64,000 nucleotides of DNA from Halomonas sp. Y3 (GCF_024137965.1 NZ_CP099975.1:2294001-2358000), one strand, 5' to 3'; shown: positions 1 to 9,833, counted from the stretch's first letter. Made by a program: numbers and translations. The notes: generated by a model from the letters alone, not told the origin.

Positions 1-774
1 AACACCTGCCGGACCGAAGCCGGGCACGAGTACTTCAGCCCCTTCGCCATGCTGTGGATGAACAACCGCGAGGGCCCCACCGCCGACAAACGCTTCCGCC
101 AGGCGGTGATGTACGCCATGGATCGCGAGTTCGCCCGAGACGTGCTGTGGAACGGCCTCGGCAATGTGCCGCTCTCCGCCTTCGGCTCCAACGCACGCTT
201 CCAGGACGACAGCCTGCCCCCCTACGACCACAATCCCGAGCGCGCCCGGGAGCTGCTCGACGAGATGGGCTATGACGGCGAGGAGGTCCGCCTGCTGCCG
301 ATCCCCTACGGCGAGACCTGGGTACGGTGGGCCGAAGCCGTGCAGCAGAATCTGCGCGAGGTGGGCATCAACGTCCGCACCCAGTCCACCGATGTGGGCG
401 GCTGGAACCAGCGCCTGGGCGACTGGGACTATGATCTCGCTTTCACCTACCTCTTCCAGTACGGCGACCCGGCGCTGGGCATCTCGCGCACCTATATCTC
501 CAGCAATATCGCCAAGGGCTCTCCCTGGAACAATGTCCAGGGCTACGAGAATGAGCGCATCGATGAGCTGTTCGACCTGGCCGCCACCGCCTACCCGGAT
601 TCGCAGCGCGAGATCTACTACCAGGAGGTCCAGGAGCTGCTCCACGAGGACGTCCCGGTGGGCTGGCTGCTGGAGCTCGGCTTCCCGACCATCTATCGCT
701 GCGATGTCCAGGGCCTGGTGACCACCGGCATCGGCCTCAACGACGGCTTCAAGAACGCCTGGCTTGATCGCTGA
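1..774 (+). CDS. ABC transporter substrate-binding protein, family 5 (DppA/OppA type), 5' truncated
   Basis: C-terminal part of a periplasmic peptide-binding protein. The frame is already open at base 1 and runs to TGA at 772-774, so the true start lies outside the window. Typical family 5 features are visible: a basic stretch ending in FRQAVMYAMDRE, then a segment on dividing a peptide list (YDHNPERARELLDEMGYDG) and a C-terminal lobe ending NAWLDR. It is followed by two permease genes and an ATPase gene on the same strand, so it supplies substrate to that transporter. Substrate (di/oligopeptide, or another family 5 ligand such as a glycosylated or nickel-complexed compound) cannot be decided from this fragment. 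Confidence 0.9.
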   Translation, partial: NTCRTEAGHEYFSPFAMLWMNNREGPTADKRFRQAVMYAMDREFARDVLWNGLGNVPLSAFGSNARFQDDSLPPYDHNPERARELLDEMGYDGEEVRLLPIPYGETWVRWAEAVQQNLREVGINVRTQSTDVGGWNQRLGDWDYDLAFTYLFQYGDPALGISRTYISSNIAKGSPWNNVQGYENERIDELFDLAATAYPDSQREIYYQEVQELLHEDVPVGWLLELGFPTIYRCDVQGLVTTGIGLNDGFKNAWLDR

Positions 775-803
775 GTTCGGCTGACTTGACCGCTGAGCTC
801 GGC

Positions 804-826
804 TGGGGCGGCCATCGGCCGCCCCA
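804..826 (+). terminator. GC hairpin between binding-protein and permease genes
   Basis: Perfect inverted repeat: TGGGGCGGCC, 3-nt loop, GGCCGCCCCA. No T tract follows. In binding-protein-dependent operons a hairpin here usually stabilises the upstream mRNA or partly terminates it, making more binding protein than permease. That role is inferred from position. Confidence 0.55.
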
Positions 827-858
827 CACCTGCACCATGTCGCCACGGGGGTAATGGC

Positions 859-1836
859 ATGCTCTATGCCAGATTGATTGTCATGCGGCTTCTGAAAGCC
901 GTCGTCGTCCTGTTTCTCATCGTCATCTTCAACTTCTTCCTAATCCACATGGCACCCGGGGATCCCGCCGCCGTGCTGGCCGGGGAAGCGGGAGCCACCG
1001 ATGAGCAGTTCCTTCGCCAGCTGCGCGAGCAGTTCGGTCTCGACCAGCCGATGTATGTCCAGCTGTGGCGCTATGTTTCCGGCATCGCCATGCTCGATTT
1101 CGGCTACTCCTACCGCCAGCAGATGCCGGTCTTCGACCTAATCATGGCGCGCATGCCCGCCACTCTGCTGCTGACCGGCACCGCCTTCGTGCTGTCGCTG
1201 GCTCTGGGCATCCTGGCCGGTTCCCTGGCCGCCGCGCGGGCCAAGAAGCCATCCGGCTCACTGATCATGGCACTCGCTCTGCTGTTCTATGCCACGCCGC
1301 TGTTCTGGGTCGCCCTGATGGCAGTGGTGCTGTTCTCGGTCTATCTCGACTGGCTGCCCGCCTACGGGATGGTCACCGTTGGCGCCGGATACACCGGCCT
1401 GGCCCTGGCGTTGGATGTCGGCAAGCACCTGATCCTGCCCGCCACTACCCTCGCCCTATTCTTCATGGCCATCTACACCCGCATGACCCGCACCTCGATG
1501 CTCGAAGCGAGCCAGCAGGACTACGTCAAGACGGCTCGTGCCAAGGGGCTCTCGCCACGGATCATTCAGCGGCGACATATCCTGCGCAATGCCCTGCTGC
1601 CGATCATCACCCTGGCGGGCCTGCAGGCCGGCCAGATGGTGGGGGGCGCGATCCTCACCGAGACGGTGTTTGCCTGGCCCGGCATCGGACGCCTGATGTA
1701 TGAAGCGCTGATGCAGCGTGACTACAACCTGCTGCTCGGCATCTTCTTCTTTTCGGCCGCCCTGGTGATCGTGTTCAACATCCTCACCGACCTCGTCTAT
1801 CGCCTGGCCGATCCGCGCATCAAGGAGGCCTCATGA
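859..1836 (+). CDS. ABC transporter permease, DppB/OppB type
   Basis: Inner-membrane permease of 325 residues, the usual length for DppB/OppB. An N-terminal membrane helix (LLKAVVVLFLIVIFNFFLIHMAPGD, residues about 10-34) is followed by five further hydrophobic segments. The EAA loop that docks on the ATPase is present near residues 220-235 (TARAKGLSPRIIQRRHILRNALLP). The gene follows the binding protein after an 84-base gap with a hairpin and overlaps the next permease by ATGA at 1833-1836, indicating translational coupling. Substrate not determinable from sequence. Confidence 0.93.
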   Translation: MLYARLIVMRLLKAVVVLFLIVIFNFFLIHMAPGDPAAVLAGEAGATDEQFLRQLREQFGLDQPMYVQLWRYVSGIAMLDFGYSYRQQMPVFDLIMARMPATLLLTGTAFVLSLALGILAGSLAAARAKKPSGSLIMALALLFYATPLFWVALMAVVLFSVYLDWLPAYGMVTVGAGYTGLALALDVGKHLILPATTLALFFMAIYTRMTRTSMLEASQQDYVKTARAKGLSPRIIQRRHILRNALLPIITLAGLQAGQMVGGAILTETVFAWPGIGRLMYEALMQRDYNLLLGIFFFSAALVIVFNILTDLVYRLADPRIKEAS

Positions 1837-2669
1837 GCTTCTTCGCCCGCTTTGCCCAGAACCGTGGGGCCCTGATCGGGCTGATCATCCTGGTCACGAT
1901 CATCCTGATGGCCATTACGGCCCCCCTGTTCTTCCCCGAGTCTCCCTGGCGCATGGTCCAGCGGCCCTTCCTGCCGCCCCTCGAGGTCGAAGGTTTTCCT
2001 CTGGGCACCGACACCATGGGCCGCAACGTGGCCGCCGGGCTTATGCATGGCGCCTGGGTATCACTGCTGATCGGGCTGGTATCGACCCTGGTCGCACTCG
2101 CGATCGGCGTGCCCCTAGGCGCCGTGGCCGGCTACTACGGCGGCCTGATCGATGACGCCCTGATGCGCTTCACCGAGTTCTTCCAGACCATTCCCAACTT
2201 CGCCCTGGCCATCGTGCTGGTAGCGATAATGCAACCCAGCGTCACCTCCATCGTGGTGGCCATCGCCCTGGTGAGCTGGCCGCCGGTGGCCCGCCTAGTG
2301 CGCGCCGAGTTCATGTCGCTGCGCAACCGGGAGTATGTGGAGGCCGCCCGTCTCGTCGGCCAGTCCAACCGCACCATCATCCTGCGCCAGATCCTGCCCA
2401 ACACTCTGTCGCCGATCATCGTGCTGGCCTCGCTGATGGTCGCCACGGCCATCCTGCTGGAATCGTCTCTCTCCTTTTTAGGCCTGGGCGACCCCAACGT
2501 GATGTCCTGGGGCTACATGATCGGAGCGGCGCGCACGGTGATTCGCCAGGCCTGGTGGCTGAGCTTCTTCCCGGGCCTAGCGATCCTGCTGACCGTGCTG
2601 GCCCTGAACCTGGTGGGCGAGGGGCTGGATGACGCCCTGAACCCGAAACTGAGCCGCGAGCGCTCCTGA
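1833..2669 (+). CDS. ABC transporter permease, DppC/OppC type
   Basis: Second inner-membrane permease, 278 residues. It shows the DppC pattern: an N-terminal helix (LIGLIILVTIILMAITAPLFF), the motif LGTDTMGRNVAAGLMHGAWVSLLIG, and an EAA loop (EYVEAARLVGQSNRTIILRQILPN) before a C-terminal helix pair ending VGEGLDDALNPK. It overlaps the preceding permease by 4 bases and is followed 14 bases later by the fused ATPase gene, so the pair forms one heterodimeric channel. Confidence 0.93.
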   Translation: MSFFARFAQNRGALIGLIILVTIILMAITAPLFFPESPWRMVQRPFLPPLEVEGFPLGTDTMGRNVAAGLMHGAWVSLLIGLVSTLVALAIGVPLGAVAGYYGGLIDDALMRFTEFFQTIPNFALAIVLVAIMQPSVTSIVVAIALVSWPPVARLVRAEFMSLRNREYVEAARLVGQSNRTIILRQILPNTLSPIIVLASLMVATAILLESSLSFLGLGDPNVMSWGYMIGAARTVIRQAWWLSFFPGLAILLTVLALNLVGEGLDDALNPKLSRERS

Positions 2670-2683
2670 GCGAGGGGAATCCC

Positions 2684-4309
2684 ATGAACGAGACATCATC
2701 CAGTCCCCTGCTGAGCCTGCGCCACCTGACCATTGCCCTGCCCAAAGGCGCCGACCGCGCCTATGCCGTGGAAGACGTCAGCTACGACGTGAAGCGTGGC
2801 GAGATCCTCTGCGTGGTCGGTGAGTCAGGTTCCGGCAAGTCGATGGCCGCCAACGCCATCATGGGCCTGCTGCCCAAGGGCGTCCGACCGGTAGGCGGCG
2901 AGGCGCTCTTCGATGGCCAGGATCTTCTGACCCTCACCGAGAAGCAGCATCGTCAGCTGCGTGGCCTGCGTATCGGCATGATCTTCCAGGAGCCGATGAC
3001 CGCGCTGAACCCGCTGATGCGGGTCGGGGCCCAGATCGGCGAGGTCTTCGAGGCCCATGGTCAGCTCAGCAGCCGGGAGCGCCAGGAGAAGGCACTGGCC
3101 CTGCTGATCGAGGTCGGCATCCCGCAGCCCGAGAAAGCCATCCGCGCCTATCCCTTCCAGCTCTCCGGTGGACAGCGACAGCGCGTGATGATCGCCATGG
3201 CCCTGGCGCTCGAGCCGGAGCTGCTGATCGCCGATGAGCCGACCACAGCCTTGGATGTAACTACCCAGGCCCAGATTCTGGAGCTGATCCTAGACCTCCA
3301 GCGCCGCCGCGGCATGGCGGTGATGTTCATCACCCACGACTTCGGGGTGGTGGCCGAGATCGCCAACCGGGTCTGCGTGATGCGCCACGGCAAGATCGTC
3401 GAGCTCGGCGATGCCAGGCCGGTGCTCGACAACCCCCAGCACGACTACACCAGGGCGCTGATCGAAGCGATCCCAAGTGACGTGATTCCCGAGGCGCGCG
3501 GGGCGGAAACCGACACGCCGCTGCTGGAGGTGGAGAGCCTCAACAAGGTCTTCCGCTCACGCGGTGGGCTCTTCAAGCCAGCCCGGGAGGTGCATGCACT
3601 GCGCGATGTCTCCTTCTCGCTGGTGAAGGGCGAGACCATCGGCATCGTCGGTGAATCGGGCTCCGGCAAGTCGACGCTGGGGCGCTGCGTGGTCCGTCTC
3701 GAACATCCGGACAGCGGCACCATGAAGCTCTCCGGCACCGACTTCATGAATCTCAAGGGGGAGGCCCTGCGCCGCGAGCGCCACCGGGTGCAGATGATCT
3801 TCCAGGATCCCTACGCCTCGCTGAACCCGCGCCATCGGGTAGGCTACGCCATCGCCCAGGGGCCGCTCGCCAATGGCGTGCCCAGGGCCAAGGCGATGGC
3901 CCAGGCCGACGCTCTGCTCGAACTAGTCGGGCTGAGCGGCACCGCCGACCGCTTCCCCCACGAGTTCTCTGGCGGCCAGCGCCAGCGCATCGGCATCGCC
4001 AGAGCGCTAGCGCTCGAGCCGGAGCTGATCGTGGCCGACGAGGCGGTCTCGGCGCTCGACGTGTCGATCCAGGCTCAGATTCTCGAGCTGCTCGAGGAGC
4101 TCAAGCAGAAGCTATCGCTGTCCCTGCTGTTCATCACTCACGACCTGCGCGTGGCCGCACAGATCTGCGATCGCATCATCGTGATGCAGCATGGGCGGAT
4201 CGTCGAGCAGGGCCCGGCCCGCGACGTCTTCCTGGCGCCGCAGGAGGCCTACACCCGCCAGCTGCTCGAGGCCATTCCCGGCCGCCCGGAAGCTCTCGAG
4301 ACCGTATGA
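2684..4309 (+). CDS. ABC transporter ATP-binding protein, fused DppD-DppF
   Basis: Cytoplasmic ATPase of 541 residues with two complete nucleotide-binding domains in one chain. Domain 1 has Walker A GESGSGKS near residue 46 and signature LSGGQRQR near 160. Domain 2 has Walker [10 protein letters not shown] near 323 and signature SGGQRQR near 429. Each domain has its Walker B ([16 protein letters not shown]) and the family's C-terminal extension. In many bacteria these are two genes (dppD, dppF); the fused form is also common (GsiA/YejF type). A strong ribosome site (GAGGGG) precedes ATG 2684. The protein powers the two upstream permeases. Confidence 0.93.
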   Translation: MNETSSSPLLSLRHLTIALPKGADRAYAVEDVSYDVKRGEILCVVGESGSGKSMAANAIMGLLPKGVRPVGGEALFDGQDLLTLTEKQHRQLRGLRIGMIFQEPMTALNPLMRVGAQIGEVFEAHGQLSSRERQEKALALLIEVGIPQPEKAIRAYPFQLSGGQRQRVMIAMALALEPELLIADEPTTALDVTTQAQILELILDLQRRRGMAVMFITHDFGVVAEIANRVCVMRHGKIVELGDARPVLDNPQHDYTRALIEAIPSDVIPEARGAETDTPLLEVESLNKVFRSRGGLFKPAREVHALRDVSFSLVKGETIGIVGESGSGKSTLGRCVVRLEHPDSGTMKLSGTDFMNLKGEALRRERHRVQMIFQDPYASLNPRHRVGYAIAQGPLANGVPRAKAMAQADALLELVGLSGTADRFPHEFSGGQRQRIGIARALALEPELIVADEAVSALDVSIQAQILELLEELKQKLSLSLLFITHDLRVAAQICDRIIVMQHGRIVEQGPARDVFLAPQEAYTRQLLEAIPGRPEALETV

Positions 4310-4340
4310 ATTCGGCAAGGCAATCCAACCAACCAGCTAG

Positions 4341-5927
4341 CAGTCTGTCGGACTTTCCGTCGCACCGTGAGATACTGACCACCGTCATCGCCGAGCTGAG
4401 AAGATCGCCATGAGCCGCTTCATCCCTGTGGACCGCCAGACCGATTACCTGCTGCCGCCTTCGGTAGACGAGTGGTTGCCCGATGGTCACCTGGCGCGGT
4501 TCGTTGTCGATGTTGTCGAACAACTGGACCTCTCGACGTTGACCCGGCGTTACATGGGGCGGGGTTCCAAGGCACATCACCCGGCGGTGCTGCTGAGCCT
4601 GCTGATCTACGGCTACGCCACCGGGGTGGTCTCCAGCCGCAAGATCGAGCGTGCCACCTATGACTCGGTGGCGTTCCGCTACCTGGCCGCCAATACCCAT
4701 CCCGACCATGACACGCTGGCCACCTTTCGCCGCCGCTTTCTGCCGGAACTGGAACAGTTGTTCGTACAGGTGCTGCTGCTGGCCCGCGAGATGAAGCTGC
4801 TCAAGCTTGGCACCATCGCCCTGGACGGCACCAAGCTCAAGGCCAACGCCAGCAAGCACAAGGCGTTGTCGTATGGCCATGCCAAGAAGCTGGAGGCACA
4901 GTTCAGGGCAGAGGTGAAAGCGCTGACCGAGCGGGCCGAGTCGGCGGACAAGGAGGACGCGGCCGACGGCATGGACATCCCCGCCGAGATTGCCCGCCGT
5001 GAAGCCCGCCTGGCGGCCATCGCCGAGGCGAAGGCCAAGATCGAGGCGCGCGCCGAGGAGCGGGACGCCACCGAGCAAGCCGCCTATCAGGAAAAGGTGG
5101 CGCGGCGGGAGGCGCAGCGCAAGGCCGGCAAGAAGCCCCGTGGGCGTGACCCCGAACCGCCCACTGGTGGCCCGCGTGACAAGGATCAGATCAATTTCAC
5201 CGACCCGCAGTCGCGCATCATGCCGGTCACCGGCAAGGGGTTTGATCAGTGCTACAACGCCCAAGCCGCGGTTGATACCGACAGCCTGTTGGTGACCCAT
5301 GTCCACGTCACCCAGGCGACCAATGACAAGCAGCAAGTCATGCCGCTACTGACGGCCTGGCAAGGTTACCCGGAAACGCTGGAAAAACCTGACCACCTGC
5401 TGGCCGATACCGGCTACTTCAGTGGCGCCAATGTCCAGGCCTGCCATGCCCATGGCATCGAACCGCTGTTGGCGATGCAGCGCGACGTCCACCACCTCCC
5501 GGTCTTCGAGCGCTTCGCCGCTGATCCTCCTGCCCCGGCGAGCGAGGATCCCGTCGAGCAAATGGCACACCGCTTGAAGACGCAGGCGGGCCGAGCGCTC
5601 TACGCATTGCGCAAACATACCGTGGAACCCGTCTTCGGGATCATCAAGCACGTGATGGGGTTCCGGCAGTTCTCGCTGCGCGGCCTGGAGAACGTCAGTG
5701 GTGAGTGGCGATTGGCCACCATGGCGTGGAATATCAAGCGGATGCACCGGTTGACGGCGGGCTGAGGGCCGAGGGCTCGCCGCGCCCAACCGGCCAGCAG
5801 GCAAGGCGTCAGAACCGCCTTGCAGAAGCTGAGGGGCAGGTTAAGAGCCACACACCAACACCAACACAGGGGGTTGGTGAAGAACCCACGCCTCAGCTCA
5901 TCCATTAACCTCAAGTCCGACAGACTG
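4341..5927 (+). mobile_element. IS1182-family insertion sequence, complete
   Basis: The element is bounded by a perfect 15-bp inverted repeat (CAGTCTGTCGGACTT at 4341-4355; its complement at 5913-5927). The palindromic tetranucleotide CTAG sits directly outside both ends (4337-4340, 5928-5931) and reads as the target duplication, typical of this family. The repeat could equally be read as extending into CTAG. It sits between the peptide-transporter ATPase gene and the FAD dehydrogenase gene. Without it those genes would be about 40 bases apart. The ribosome site of the downstream gene (AGGAGAGG) is retained just outside the right end. Confidence 0.9.
4410..5765 (+). CDS. IS1182-family transposase
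   Basis: DDE transposase of 451 residues, intact. It has the N-terminal block typical of the family (PVDRQTDYLLPPSVDEWLP...), the first catalytic Asp in IALDGTKLKANAS, a long charged alpha-helical insertion (residues about 165-255, rich in Ala, Glu, Lys and Arg), the second Asp in LADTGYFSG and the Glu in VEPVFGIIKHVMGFRQF. The gene nearly fills the element and starts about 70 bases from the left end. Confidence 0.93.
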   Translation: MSRFIPVDRQTDYLLPPSVDEWLPDGHLARFVVDVVEQLDLSTLTRRYMGRGSKAHHPAVLLSLLIYGYATGVVSSRKIERATYDSVAFRYLAANTHPDHDTLATFRRRFLPELEQLFVQVLLLAREMKLLKLGTIALDGTKLKANASKHKALSYGHAKKLEAQFRAEVKALTERAESADKEDAADGMDIPAEIARREARLAAIAEAKAKIEARAEERDATEQAAYQEKVARREAQRKAGKKPRGRDPEPPTGGPRDKDQINFTDPQSRIMPVTGKGFDQCYNAQAAVDTDSLLVTHVHVTQATNDKQQVMPLLTAWQGYPETLEKPDHLLADTGYFSGANVQACHAHGIEPLLAMQRDVHHLPVFERFAADPPAPASEDPVEQMAHRLKTQAGRALYALRKHTVEPVFGIIKHVMGFRQFSLRGLENVSGEWRLATMAWNIKRMHRLTAG

Positions 5928-5940
5928 CTAGGAGAGGTGA

Positions 5941-7335
5941 ATGGAATCACTGCTGAGGGCAATCGAGGAGCTCGTGGGGCCCGCAAATGTTCTGCGAGGA
6001 GATGACGTGGCCGCAAGGCGGGTGGACTGGATGAGCGGCGCGCCCTGTCGCGCCGGCGCCATCGTGCGCCCTGCCTCCACCGAGGAGCTGGCGGCCGTGA
6101 TGACGAAGTGCCATGCCGCCGGCCAGCCCGTGGTGACTCATGGCGGGCTGACCGGTCTGGTGCACGGCGCCGAGGCGAATACCGATGAGCTGGTGATCTC
6201 GCTGGAGCGCATGACCACCATCGAGGCGCTGGACCCGGTCGGCGGCACCCTGACCGTCCAGGCCGGAGCGCCGCTGCAAACGGTGCAGGAGTGCGCCGCC
6301 GAAGCGGGCATGCAGTTTCCCCTCGACCTGGGCGCGCGCGGTTCCTGCACCATCGGCGGCAATATCGCCACCAACGCCGGCGGCGTGCGAGTCATTCGCT
6401 ACGGCATGATGCGCGAACAGGTGCTCGGACTTGAAGCGGTACTGGCCGATGGCACCGTAGTGAGCTCGATGAACACCATGCTCAAGAATAACGCCGGCTT
6501 CGACCTCAAGCAGCTGTTTATCGGCAGCGAGGGAACGCTGGGTATCGTCACCCGCGCGGTGCTCCGGCTGCAGCCGCGCCAGCCGGTATCGCATACCGCC
6601 CTGGTGGCCTGCGCCGACTTCGCGGCACTCACCGGACTGCTCCAGCACGTGCGCCGCACCCTCGGCGAGCAGCTCGGTGCCTTCGAGGTGATGTGGCGCA
6701 GCCACTATGCGCTGCTCACCGAGGAGAGCGGCCGCCATGCGCCGCCGCTGTCGTCCGACTATCCCTTCTATGCATTGATCGAGAGCCAGGGGAGCGAGGC
6801 GGCGGAGAGCGCACAGCGCTTCGAGGCATCCATCGAAGCGGCCTTCGAGGCCGGGCTGCTGAGCGATGCCGCAGTGGCAAGCTCCGAGCAGCAGCGCGAG
6901 CGCCTGTGGGCCATCCGTGAGGACATCGAGGGCCTGCTTCACCACATCGCGCCTCGCTTTGCCTTCGATATCAGCCTGCCGCTCGACGAGATAGAGAGCT
7001 ACGTGCGGGACCTGGAGAAAGCCGTGGCCGAGCGCTGGCCCGACGGGCGCCTCCTGGTCTTCGGCCATCTGGGCGACGGCAACCTCCATGTCACCGTGGG
7101 CACGGGCCGGGCTGATGCCCAGACCCGCCGCGCCGTGGAGTCGCTGGTCTACGAACCCCTGGCCGCCCTGGGTGGCTCCGTATCGGCCGAACACGGTATC
7201 GGAATCGAGAAGCGCGATTACCTGCACCTCTCACGGTCCCCTGAAGAGATTGCCCTGATGCGCACCCTGAAGCAGGCCCTGGATCCCAAGGGTCTGCTGA
7301 ACCGGCACAAGGTGCTGCCGGACATCGCCGAATGA
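5941..7335 (+). CDS. FAD-binding 2-hydroxyacid dehydrogenase (GlcD/D-lactate dehydrogenase family)
   Basis: Cytoplasmic flavoprotein of 464 residues. The PCMH-type FAD domain spans roughly residues 35-215: IVRPASTEELAAVMTKC, then THGGLTGLVHG (pyrophosphate loop) and GGNIATNAGGVRVIRYGMMREQVLGLEAVLADG. The C-terminal FAD-oxidase domain carries the family signature HLGDGNLHV near residue 380 and SAEHGIGIEKRDYL near 420. The family oxidises D-2-hydroxyacids (glycolate, D-lactate, D-2-hydroxyglutarate); the exact substrate is open. Its stop overlaps the EamA start by ATGA. It was probably the next gene of the peptide-transporter operon before IS1182 inserted 14 bases upstream of its start. Confidence 0.85.
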   Translation: MESLLRAIEELVGPANVLRGDDVAARRVDWMSGAPCRAGAIVRPASTEELAAVMTKCHAAGQPVVTHGGLTGLVHGAEANTDELVISLERMTTIEALDPVGGTLTVQAGAPLQTVQECAAEAGMQFPLDLGARGSCTIGGNIATNAGGVRVIRYGMMREQVLGLEAVLADGTVVSSMNTMLKNNAGFDLKQLFIGSEGTLGIVTRAVLRLQPRQPVSHTALVACADFAALTGLLQHVRRTLGEQLGAFEVMWRSHYALLTEESGRHAPPLSSDYPFYALIESQGSEAAESAQRFEASIEAAFEAGLLSDAAVASSEQQRERLWAIREDIEGLLHHIAPRFAFDISLPLDEIESYVRDLEKAVAERWPDGRLLVFGHLGDGNLHVTVGTGRADAQTRRAVESLVYEPLAALGGSVSAEHGIGIEKRDYLHLSRSPEEIALMRTLKQALDPKGLLNRHKVLPDIAE

Positions 7336-8249
7336 GCCTGACCATTGCCCGCCTGCGCCATAGCGAGCGACTGACGGCGCTGCTGCTGATCGCCACCATT
7401 GGACTGTTCTGGGGCGGAAACTGGCCAGCGGTACGGTTCATACTGATGGACGTGCCGCCCTTCACCCTACGAACGATCGGCTTCACGACGGGAGCCCTGC
7501 TGCTGCTGAGCCGGGCCCGGTGGCGACGGCTGCCGCTCCGGGTTCCGGCCGACGAGTGGCCCTGGCTCATCGCCACGGGGCTCTTCACCATCCTCGGCTT
7601 CAACCTGGCCACGGCCTTCGCGCAGCTCAGAATGCCCACCTCCCAGGCCGCGATCATCGCCTTCAGCATGCCCTGCTGGGCCCTGCTGATGGGATGGTGG
7701 CTGCTTGGCCAGCGCATCACGCGCCGTCAATGGCTGGGGCTGGCGTGCGGCCAGGCGGGCCTGCTGGTGCTGCTGGGCCCCACCGCACTGGCCGGCGGCA
7801 CCCGGGGGCTGACGGGGCCCCTGATCATGCTGGGCGCAGCCCTCTCGTGGGCGCTGGGCACGGTGCTGATCAAGAAGCGCGGCGTCTGGCAGAGCCACGC
7901 GGTGGTGATCACCGGCTGGCAGTTCGTGATCTGCGCGGTGCCCATGATCGTGATGATGGTGATAACGGAGTCACCGCCGCCTCCGGCGTCCTGGCAGGCC
8001 AGCACCTGGCTGGCCCTGGGCTACCACCTGCTGTTCTCGATCACCCTGGCTCAGATGCTGTGGTTCATGAACGTGAATCGGCTGAGCGTGGCACAGGCCA
8101 CCATCTCGACCCTGATCATTCCGACCGTAGGCGTCTCCAGTGCCATCCTGCTGCTCGGCGAGCCGCTGAGCGCCAAGGTCTTTCTTGCCCTGCTGCTGAC
8201 GCTGGCCGCCGTGGCAATCGTGATGCTGCAAAAGAGGAAAACCCCATGA
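7332..8249 (+). CDS. EamA/DMT-family transporter
   Basis: Inner-membrane protein of 305 residues with about ten hydrophobic segments in two EamA repeats (first repeat begins ATIGLFWGGNWPAVRFIL; second begins LTGPLIMLGAALSWALGTVLIKK). These carriers usually export metabolites or amino acids; the substrate is unknown here. It overlaps the upstream flavoprotein gene and the downstream acetyltransferase gene by four bases each, so all three are translated together. Confidence 0.88.
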   Translation: MSLTIARLRHSERLTALLLIATIGLFWGGNWPAVRFILMDVPPFTLRTIGFTTGALLLLSRARWRRLPLRVPADEWPWLIATGLFTILGFNLATAFAQLRMPTSQAAIIAFSMPCWALLMGWWLLGQRITRRQWLGLACGQAGLLVLLGPTALAGGTRGLTGPLIMLGAALSWALGTVLIKKRGVWQSHAVVITGWQFVICAVPMIVMMVITESPPPPASWQASTWLALGYHLLFSITLAQMLWFMNVNRLSVAQATISTLIIPTVGVSSAILLLGEPLSAKVFLALLLTLAAVAIVMLQKRKTP

Positions 8250-8692
8250 CACTGACCATCACTGTACCGCAGGACGCCGATCGCGCCGACTGGGAGCGCC
8301 TCTATCGCGGCTATGCCGAGTACTACGGCATGCCCATGGACGCCACGATCCTTGATACCGTATGGGGATGGATCCAGTCGTCGGACTCGCCGCTGCAGGG
8401 CCTGCTGGCCCGCACCAACGCCGGCGAGGCCATCGGCCTGATGCACTTTCGCGCCATGCCATCGCCCCTGCGCGGCGCCACCGCGGGCTTTCTCGATGAC
8501 CTCTATGTGGACCCGGCGCACCGCGGCAGCGGCGCGGTGGACGAGATGCTGGCCGCCCTCGGCGAGGAGGCACGCCGCCGGGGCTGGCCCTTCGTGCGCT
8601 GGATCACCCGAGAGGAGAACTACCGGGCTCGGAGCGTCTACGACCGCTGCGCCGAGCGCACCGACTGGGTGACCTACCAGCTCGAACCCTGA
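8246..8692 (+). CDS. GNAT-family N-acetyltransferase
   Basis: 148 residues starting at ATG 8246, which overlaps the EamA stop (ATGA). Acetyl-CoA-binding features are seen in FLDDLYVDPAHRGSGAVDEMLAALGEEARRRGW (motif A, R/Q-x-x-G-x-G/A region) followed by the C-terminal NYRARSVYDRCAERTDWVTYQL. The acceptor is unknown. The tight coupling to the exporter and 2-hydroxyacid dehydrogenase suggests a shared small-molecule pathway, but that is only an inference from gene order. Confidence 0.87.
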   Translation: MTLTITVPQDADRADWERLYRGYAEYYGMPMDATILDTVWGWIQSSDSPLQGLLARTNAGEAIGLMHFRAMPSPLRGATAGFLDDLYVDPAHRGSGAVDEMLAALGEEARRRGWPFVRWITREENYRARSVYDRCAERTDWVTYQLEP

Positions 8693-8724
8693 CACCCATA
8701 CACGACAACTGACTGGGAGTTCTC

Positions 8725-9831
8725 ATGCCCCGCTTTCCCGACCACCTGACCGGAGACGGCCCCCACAACCCCTTTCCCGGCGTACGCGTGCTGGAGCGCC
8801 GCCTGGGCCGCGAGATCCCCCACCAGCTCGGTTCCAACGAGGGGCTCGATATGCCCCACCGGGCGCTGCGCGAGCGCTTCGGTGACGCCATGGCCGCGCA
8901 TGTCTACAGCTACGGCGACGCCGAGGCGCTGGGCATCCGCCGGCGGCTGGCCGCCCAGCAGGGCATTCCCCTGGACGCCATGCTGGTGGACGCCGGGGCC
9001 GACAGCCTGATCGCCCTGGCCCTGCGGGCGGTCACCGACCGCGACGAGACGGTGGTCAGCACCACCGGCACCTACCCCACCTTCGCCTACTTCGCCCGGG
9101 GCCACGGCTGTCGGGTGGTGGAGGTCCCCTACGCCGAGGGTCCGGGGCGACTGGCGCCGGATCTCGAAGCCCTGGCGGCAGCCGCCCGCGAGCAGGCCGC
9201 GCGGCTGGTCTACCTGGCCAACCCCGACAATCCTGGCGGCCACCTGCACGATGACGACGACGTCCTGGCCCTGCGCGAGGCGCTCCCCGACGACTGCTGG
9301 CTGCTGCTGGACGAGGCCTACCACGACTTTCGCGAGGATGCCGAGGGCGAGTTCGGCCGCCGGGTGCTGCCCGGCGTGATCCGCCTGCGCACCCTCTCCA
9401 AGGCCCACGGCCTGGCCGGACTCAGGGTGGGCTACGCCATCGCCACGCCGCCGACCCTCGAGATGATGATGAAGGTGCGCATCCACTATGCGGTGTCGAC
9501 CCTGAGCCAGGTCGCCGCCGAGACGGTGCTGGATGCCCCGGAGGAGGTCGCCGCCCACGTGGCCGCGGTGCGCCAGCGCCGCGAGCGGCTGGCGGCCCAC
9601 CTGCGCAATCTGGGCGCCGACGTGCTGCCCAGCGCCACCAACTTCGTAGGCCTGCGCCTGGCCAGCGCCGAGCTGGCCGGCAGGGTGCACCAGGCGCTGC
9701 TCGACGAGGGCAAGCTGGTCGCCCGCCCCGCCGACCCGGCCCTGGGCCATGTGCTGCGCATCACCGCGGTGGAAGACGCCCTGGTACCGGGCCGGCTCGC
9801 GACCCTGGAGCAGGCCCTGAAGACGCGCTGA
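8725..9831 (+). CDS. Pyridoxal-phosphate aminotransferase, HisC-like class I/II
   Basis: 368 residues, cytoplasmic. Fold type I features: substrate loop LGSNEGLDMPHRAL, the aromatic TGTYPTFAYFA, NPDNPGG, LLLDEAYHDF and the PLP lysine in RTLSKAHGLAGLRVGYA, followed by the Arg that binds the substrate carboxylate near the C terminus (LRITAV). This resembles histidinol-phosphate aminotransferase, but the gene is not in a his operon, so a paralogue acting on another amino acid is likely. It has its own ribosome site (GGGAG) 32 bases after the GNAT gene and is followed by a hairpin. Confidence 0.85.
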   Translation: MPRFPDHLTGDGPHNPFPGVRVLERRLGREIPHQLGSNEGLDMPHRALRERFGDAMAAHVYSYGDAEALGIRRRLAAQQGIPLDAMLVDAGADSLIALALRAVTDRDETVVSTTGTYPTFAYFARGHGCRVVEVPYAEGPGRLAPDLEALAAAAREQAARLVYLANPDNPGGHLHDDDDVLALREALPDDCWLLLDEAYHDFREDAEGEFGRRVLPGVIRLRTLSKAHGLAGLRVGYAIATPPTLEMMMKVRIHYAVSTLSQVAAETVLDAPEEVAAHVAAVRQRRERLAAHLRNLGADVLPSATNFVGLRLASAELAGRVHQALLDEGKLVARPADPALGHVLRITAVEDALVPGRLATLEQALKTR

Positions 9832-9833
9832 CA

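Noticed and set aside
7520..8692. A 390-codon frame spanning EamA and the GNAT gene
   Set aside because: Only its last 148 codons (from 8246) are a real gene; the first part is an out-of-frame shadow of the EamA gene.
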